Below are positions 62,874 to 64,000 of a stretch of 64,000 bases of DNA, piece after piece (within the stretch, counting starts at the first letter, position 1; each line of letters opens with the position of its first letter). This DNA comes from Ridgeia piscesae (lineage: Eukaryota; Annelida; Polychaeta; Sabellida; Siboglinidae). The translations under genes were made by a program, and so were the position numbers. The stretch lies in assembly GCA_025642075.2 (NCBI GenBank), contig JAODUO010000187.1, forward strand, positions 409,313-473,312, in the 5' to 3' direction. The notes under the pieces were generated by a model that was given only the letters and a program-made list of their open reading frames with translations, was not told the origin of the DNA and searched no databases.

Positions 62874-63617
62874 ATTTAGATGATTTGAACGTAATCTTCA
62901 ACTGGCATCAACGCGCTCAGCATGATCCCGTTGAGATATAGAAGCAGCTTCTGTTCAATAATTTTATATGAATGACTAAAAAGGCGCGTGAAACACTATG
63001 CCAAAATAGTTTTTGTATTTAACTTGTTTAGATCTGAACAATGCAAAGAAGCTCTTCGTTATTTCCTAGGGTCTACTAAGGATTCCAACGGGCGCTGATT
63101 GTTTTGCTTGGTGCTTGGTAAGTATCCCAACATGTCGATCGGTCTTGATAAAACATCTCCAGTGTTTATGTTGACTCTGTATAACCGACTTCTTCGCCGA
63201 TTCTATATTTCTCTATCGCATAGTGTACAGTTAGAACGGCTACAAGCGTCAGATAACGAACATTGACTTGTACACTGCTCGCCGATGTTTCTACCTAGAT
63301 GGTGCTGCCAAGTCAACCGTATGTAGGACATAGATCAATTTGATAAATGATGAGAATCACCGAACTTTGTTTTCGCTGTCATGATGTAATGCATGCTCGC
63401 ATAATCTGTTTAGGTACCTTGAGGCGGCGTCGTGTGATTTATAGACGCATATGTCGGCTGCCCTATTGTGATCACGTGGTTCAGCTAACTATATATTAAG
63501 GACATCGGTATCCTATTGACCAGTGGCTCCTCTACAGACGGTGATGAGCGATGGCTTTTTGCTACCAGTCAGCAAATGCCCTGATGTGGAAACTTGTTTA
63601 TGGTTAGGATTAGGATT
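62874..63617. other. Unassigned sequence
   Basis: Unique sequence. I saw no gene, RNA or repeat in it. Confidence 0.5.
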
Positions 63618-63778
63618 TGGTTAGGAATATGGTTTAAGACAGTAATGGCAGAGTTACAAGATATGGGGCTATCGTGGGGCGAGGCTCAGGCCGCAGCTAA
63701 AGACAGGACCCTGTGGAGGAACATTGCTGATGCCTTATGTCCCACTGGGGACGAAGAGGATAAGTAAGTAAGTAGGAA
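63618..63778 (+). pseudogene. LINE ORF2 C-terminus with TAAG tail
   Basis: The frame ending at TAA 63765-63767 reads MAELQDMGLSWGEAQAAAKD then RTLWRNIADALCPTGDEEDK. The pattern lG.sWeeA...AkDR..WR..v..lcp marks the end of many animal non-LTR retrotransposon ORF2s. The stop is followed by taagtaagtag, a short tandem tail. It is 5'-truncated: upstream there is only a ttagg-rich stretch. Confidence 0.75.
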
Positions 63779-64000
63779 TATGTTTAGGACTAGAACCGTT
63801 TGGTTGAATATGCTTTTGACAAGCTTGTAATAATACTAATACTAATAATTTAATATATAAAGCTCCGTATATCCAGAATAGAAATCCGCTCGTAGGCATA
63901 AAAAATACCACATTGGTAAAATATGAATACATTATAATATATGTAATAAATTAAGCTTACATTGTAAAAACATCTAAAATTAGAATAAAATTAATAAATA
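63779..64000. other. AT-rich window end
   Basis: AT-rich sequence with no recognised feature. Confidence 0.5.

Noticed and set aside
63595..63640. Telomere-like ttagg repeats
   Set aside because: Only three irregular copies occur, next to a LINE 3' end; this is not a (TTAGGG)n tract.

Overview
This window is eukaryotic DNA from an invertebrate animal. Multi-exon genes with GT-AG introns, a tRNA-derived SINE, non-LTR retrotransposon tails and a TA-flanked inverted-repeat element suggest a lophotrochozoan, probably a mollusc, but the species cannot be named from the sequence. It holds two convergent genes and a very large amount of tandem repeat.

Gene 1 (+ strand, window start to 51836) is the 3' part of an inositol 1,4,5-trisphosphate receptor (IP3R/ITPR) family gene. 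I resolved 27 exons whose splice phases all agree, encoding about 1,103 C-terminal residues. In order they cover the late helical solenoid, the RIH-associated domain, the intervening lateral domain, the membrane/pore region, the Cys-Cys/His-His linker and a short charged tail. The upstream exons (IP3-binding core) lie outside the window. The protein is divergent: the pore-loop position lacks the canonical glycine-rich filter, and no equivalent of transmembrane helix S3 is visible.

Gene 2 (- strand, 59890 down to 54993) is SYF2, a small spliceosome-associated protein: six coding exons, 242 residues. A probable non-coding first exon lies near 60911-61020. The two genes are tail to tail, about 3.1 kb apart between stop codons.

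Most of the window is minisatellite: adding the array spans below gives roughly 38-39 kb of 64 kb, concentrated in gene 1 introns. The most striking feature is where the arrays sit. At ten exon-intron boundaries (nine in gene 1, one in SYF2 on the other strand) the repeat unit contains the splice site plus 4 to about 48 nt of the adjoining exon, so the donor or acceptor itself has been copied about 10 to more than 100 times. Unit lengths are 17, 32, 40, 41, 47, 48, 49, 54, 60 and 68 bp. Three of ten are multiples of three, as chance predicts, and only those give long open frames. Several other arrays start or stop beside a splice site without carrying exon sequence.

The 41-bp array shows a 24- or 28-monomer higher-order repeat. 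Two stretches (about 19.1-20.3 kb and 36.1-38.95 kb) are so indel-rich that they look like unpolished or wrongly duplicated assembly. From 60 kb on there is a fold-back inverted repeat, two LINE 3' ends and a decayed 33-bp repeat, with no further recognisable host gene.
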